DNA from: Clostridium beijerinckii | Lineage (GTDB): Bacteria; Bacillota; Clostridia; Clostridiales; Clostridiaceae | Direction of reading: 5' to 3' | NCBI RefSeq assembly: GCF_036699995.1 | Contig: NZ_CP144906.1 | Location: forward strand, 3,855,001-3,919,000 | Length of the DNA stretch: 64,000 bases | In this document: in pieces, positions 63,555 through 64,000 of the stretch | Numbering within the stretch: the first letter of the stretch is position 1 | Layout of the letters: every line of letters begins with the position of its first letter | Program-made: the position numbers and the translations under genes | Notes under the pieces: model-generated | Told to the model about the DNA's origin: nothing | The model's input: only the letters and a program-made list of their open reading frames with translations | Databases searched by the model: none

Positions 63555-64000
63555 TTATTGCCCATTGCTATACCATTTTTTTATGACTTCTGTACTTTCT
63601 TGACTTGGATAATAATGTTTGTCATTGCTTTGTTCACCCACTGCAAATATAGAAAATCCTAAAAACCAAGGTTCGTCTTGAAACGCTCTTCTATAGGCTT
63701 CAAAACAATTGGCTTGCTCAACGTTATTAATGCCATTATTCTTATATGGATTCCAGTTCCATGGCTCATATGATGCGTAATCAAATTTAGGAAAACCAAG
63801 TTCTCCAAAGAAAATAGGCTTATTCCATTTATCATAGAAGTTTTTTATTTCTTGTTTTATATTTTGGTGTCTAACTTGTCCATTAAAATCTATCTGAGAA
63901 TTTTCTATTGCGCTTGTAAGATTTCCAACTGTATTTGTAGGATTATTTGTAAGTTCGAAATAAGCTGCTATAGAAATAAAATCAACTTTTGAAAATAACT
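63555..64000 (-). CDS. TIM-barrel glycoside hydrolase, C-terminal part (GH113-like)
   Basis: The last 147 codons of a minus-strand gene run in from the right edge with no stop before the window ends. The product shows VDFISIAAYFELTNNP, then IFFGELGFPKFDYASYEPWNWNPY, where the glutamate fits a clan-A catalytic nucleophile. WFLGFSIFAVGEQSNDKHYYP comes near the end. The pattern recalls GH113 beta-mannanases and related barrels; the exact family is uncertain. A terminator follows the stop. Confidence 0.7.
   Translation of the reverse strand, partial: LFSKVDFISIAAYFELTNNPTNTVGNLTSAIENSQIDFNGQVRHQNIKQEIKNFYDKWNKPIFFGELGFPKFDYASYEPWNWNPYKNNGINNVEQANCFEAYRRAFQDEPWFLGFSIFAVGEQSNDKHYYPSQESTEVIKKWYSNGQ

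Overview
The window is very AT-rich DNA, mostly with strong GGAGG-type ribosome binding sites, from a solventogenic, saccharolytic Clostridium, most like the C. beijerinckii group. This is inferred from codon and base composition, the Bcd-EtfBA electron-bifurcating module, clostridial families (CD3324-type regulator, DUF4179 anti-sigma factors) and many small sensory genes. No rRNA, tRNA, CRISPR array or prophage was seen. Most genes lie on the minus strand.

Layout. 1-1.6 kb: an IS110-family transposase running off the left edge, with a structured non-coding end that is a candidate bridge RNA. 1.6-4.7 kb: two chemoreceptors. 5-14 kb: a mixed accessory stretch (flavin reductase, duplicated-HTH protein, SDR plus Crp/Fnr regulator, DUF692/MNIO-like metal enzyme, drug-type MFS exporter, MerR-methyltransferase fusion, PhzF, metallo-beta-lactamase-fold protein). 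14.3-15.6 kb: a bicovalent-flavin oxidase of the BBE type. 15.8-24.8 kb: a sugar locus with an ABC importer (lipoprotein plus two permeases), a GH172 enzyme and a ROK fructokinase on the minus strand, and a divergent YesM/YesN-type two-component system; this looks like uptake and cleavage of a fructose-containing oligosaccharide or anhydride. 25-28.5 kb: an insertion sequence in the leader of a LytTR/DUF3021 regulatory operon. 28.5-31.8 kb: bcd-etfB-etfA followed by a truncated maoC start and a small inverted-repeat element.

32-35.4 kb: a LysR regulator divergent from a phosphonoacetate-hydrolase-like enzyme and a 2-hydroxyacid dehydrogenase. 35.5-39.8 kb: single housekeeping or accessory genes (SPL-type radical SAM protein, small hydrolase, divergent peptide deformylase, SGNH esterase, CD3324-family regulator). 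40.2-42.8 kb: a rifampicin phosphotransferase with a structured leader. 43-45.7 kb: ferredoxin-nitroreductase, SDR and Dabb genes around two copies of one operator. 46-52 kb: two sigma factor/DUF4179 pairs bracketing a DeoR regulator and an sdpRI-like autorepressor/immunity pair with two near-perfect palindromic operators. 52.4-55.5 kb: an OpuC-type compatible-solute importer. 55.9-58.3 kb: an O-acetylhomoserine sulfhydrylase and an iron-sulfur protein, the latter behind a consensus promoter and an intrinsically terminated structured RNA. 58.6-60.7 kb: NADAR, a 44-residue membrane peptide and a DUF89 phosphatase. 60.9-63.2 kb: a B12-type radical SAM enzyme with a ketopantoate-reductase-like partner. 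63.6 kb to the right edge: the C-terminal part of a TIM-barrel glycoside hydrolase.

The best candidates for something new are the two leader RNAs (rph and the Fe-S gene), the MerR-zinc ribbon-methyltransferase fusion next to an efflux pump, the MNIO-like enzyme, the GH172 locus, the paired nitroreductase/SDR operators and the IS110 non-coding end. All functional calls are from reading the sequence; no database search was run.
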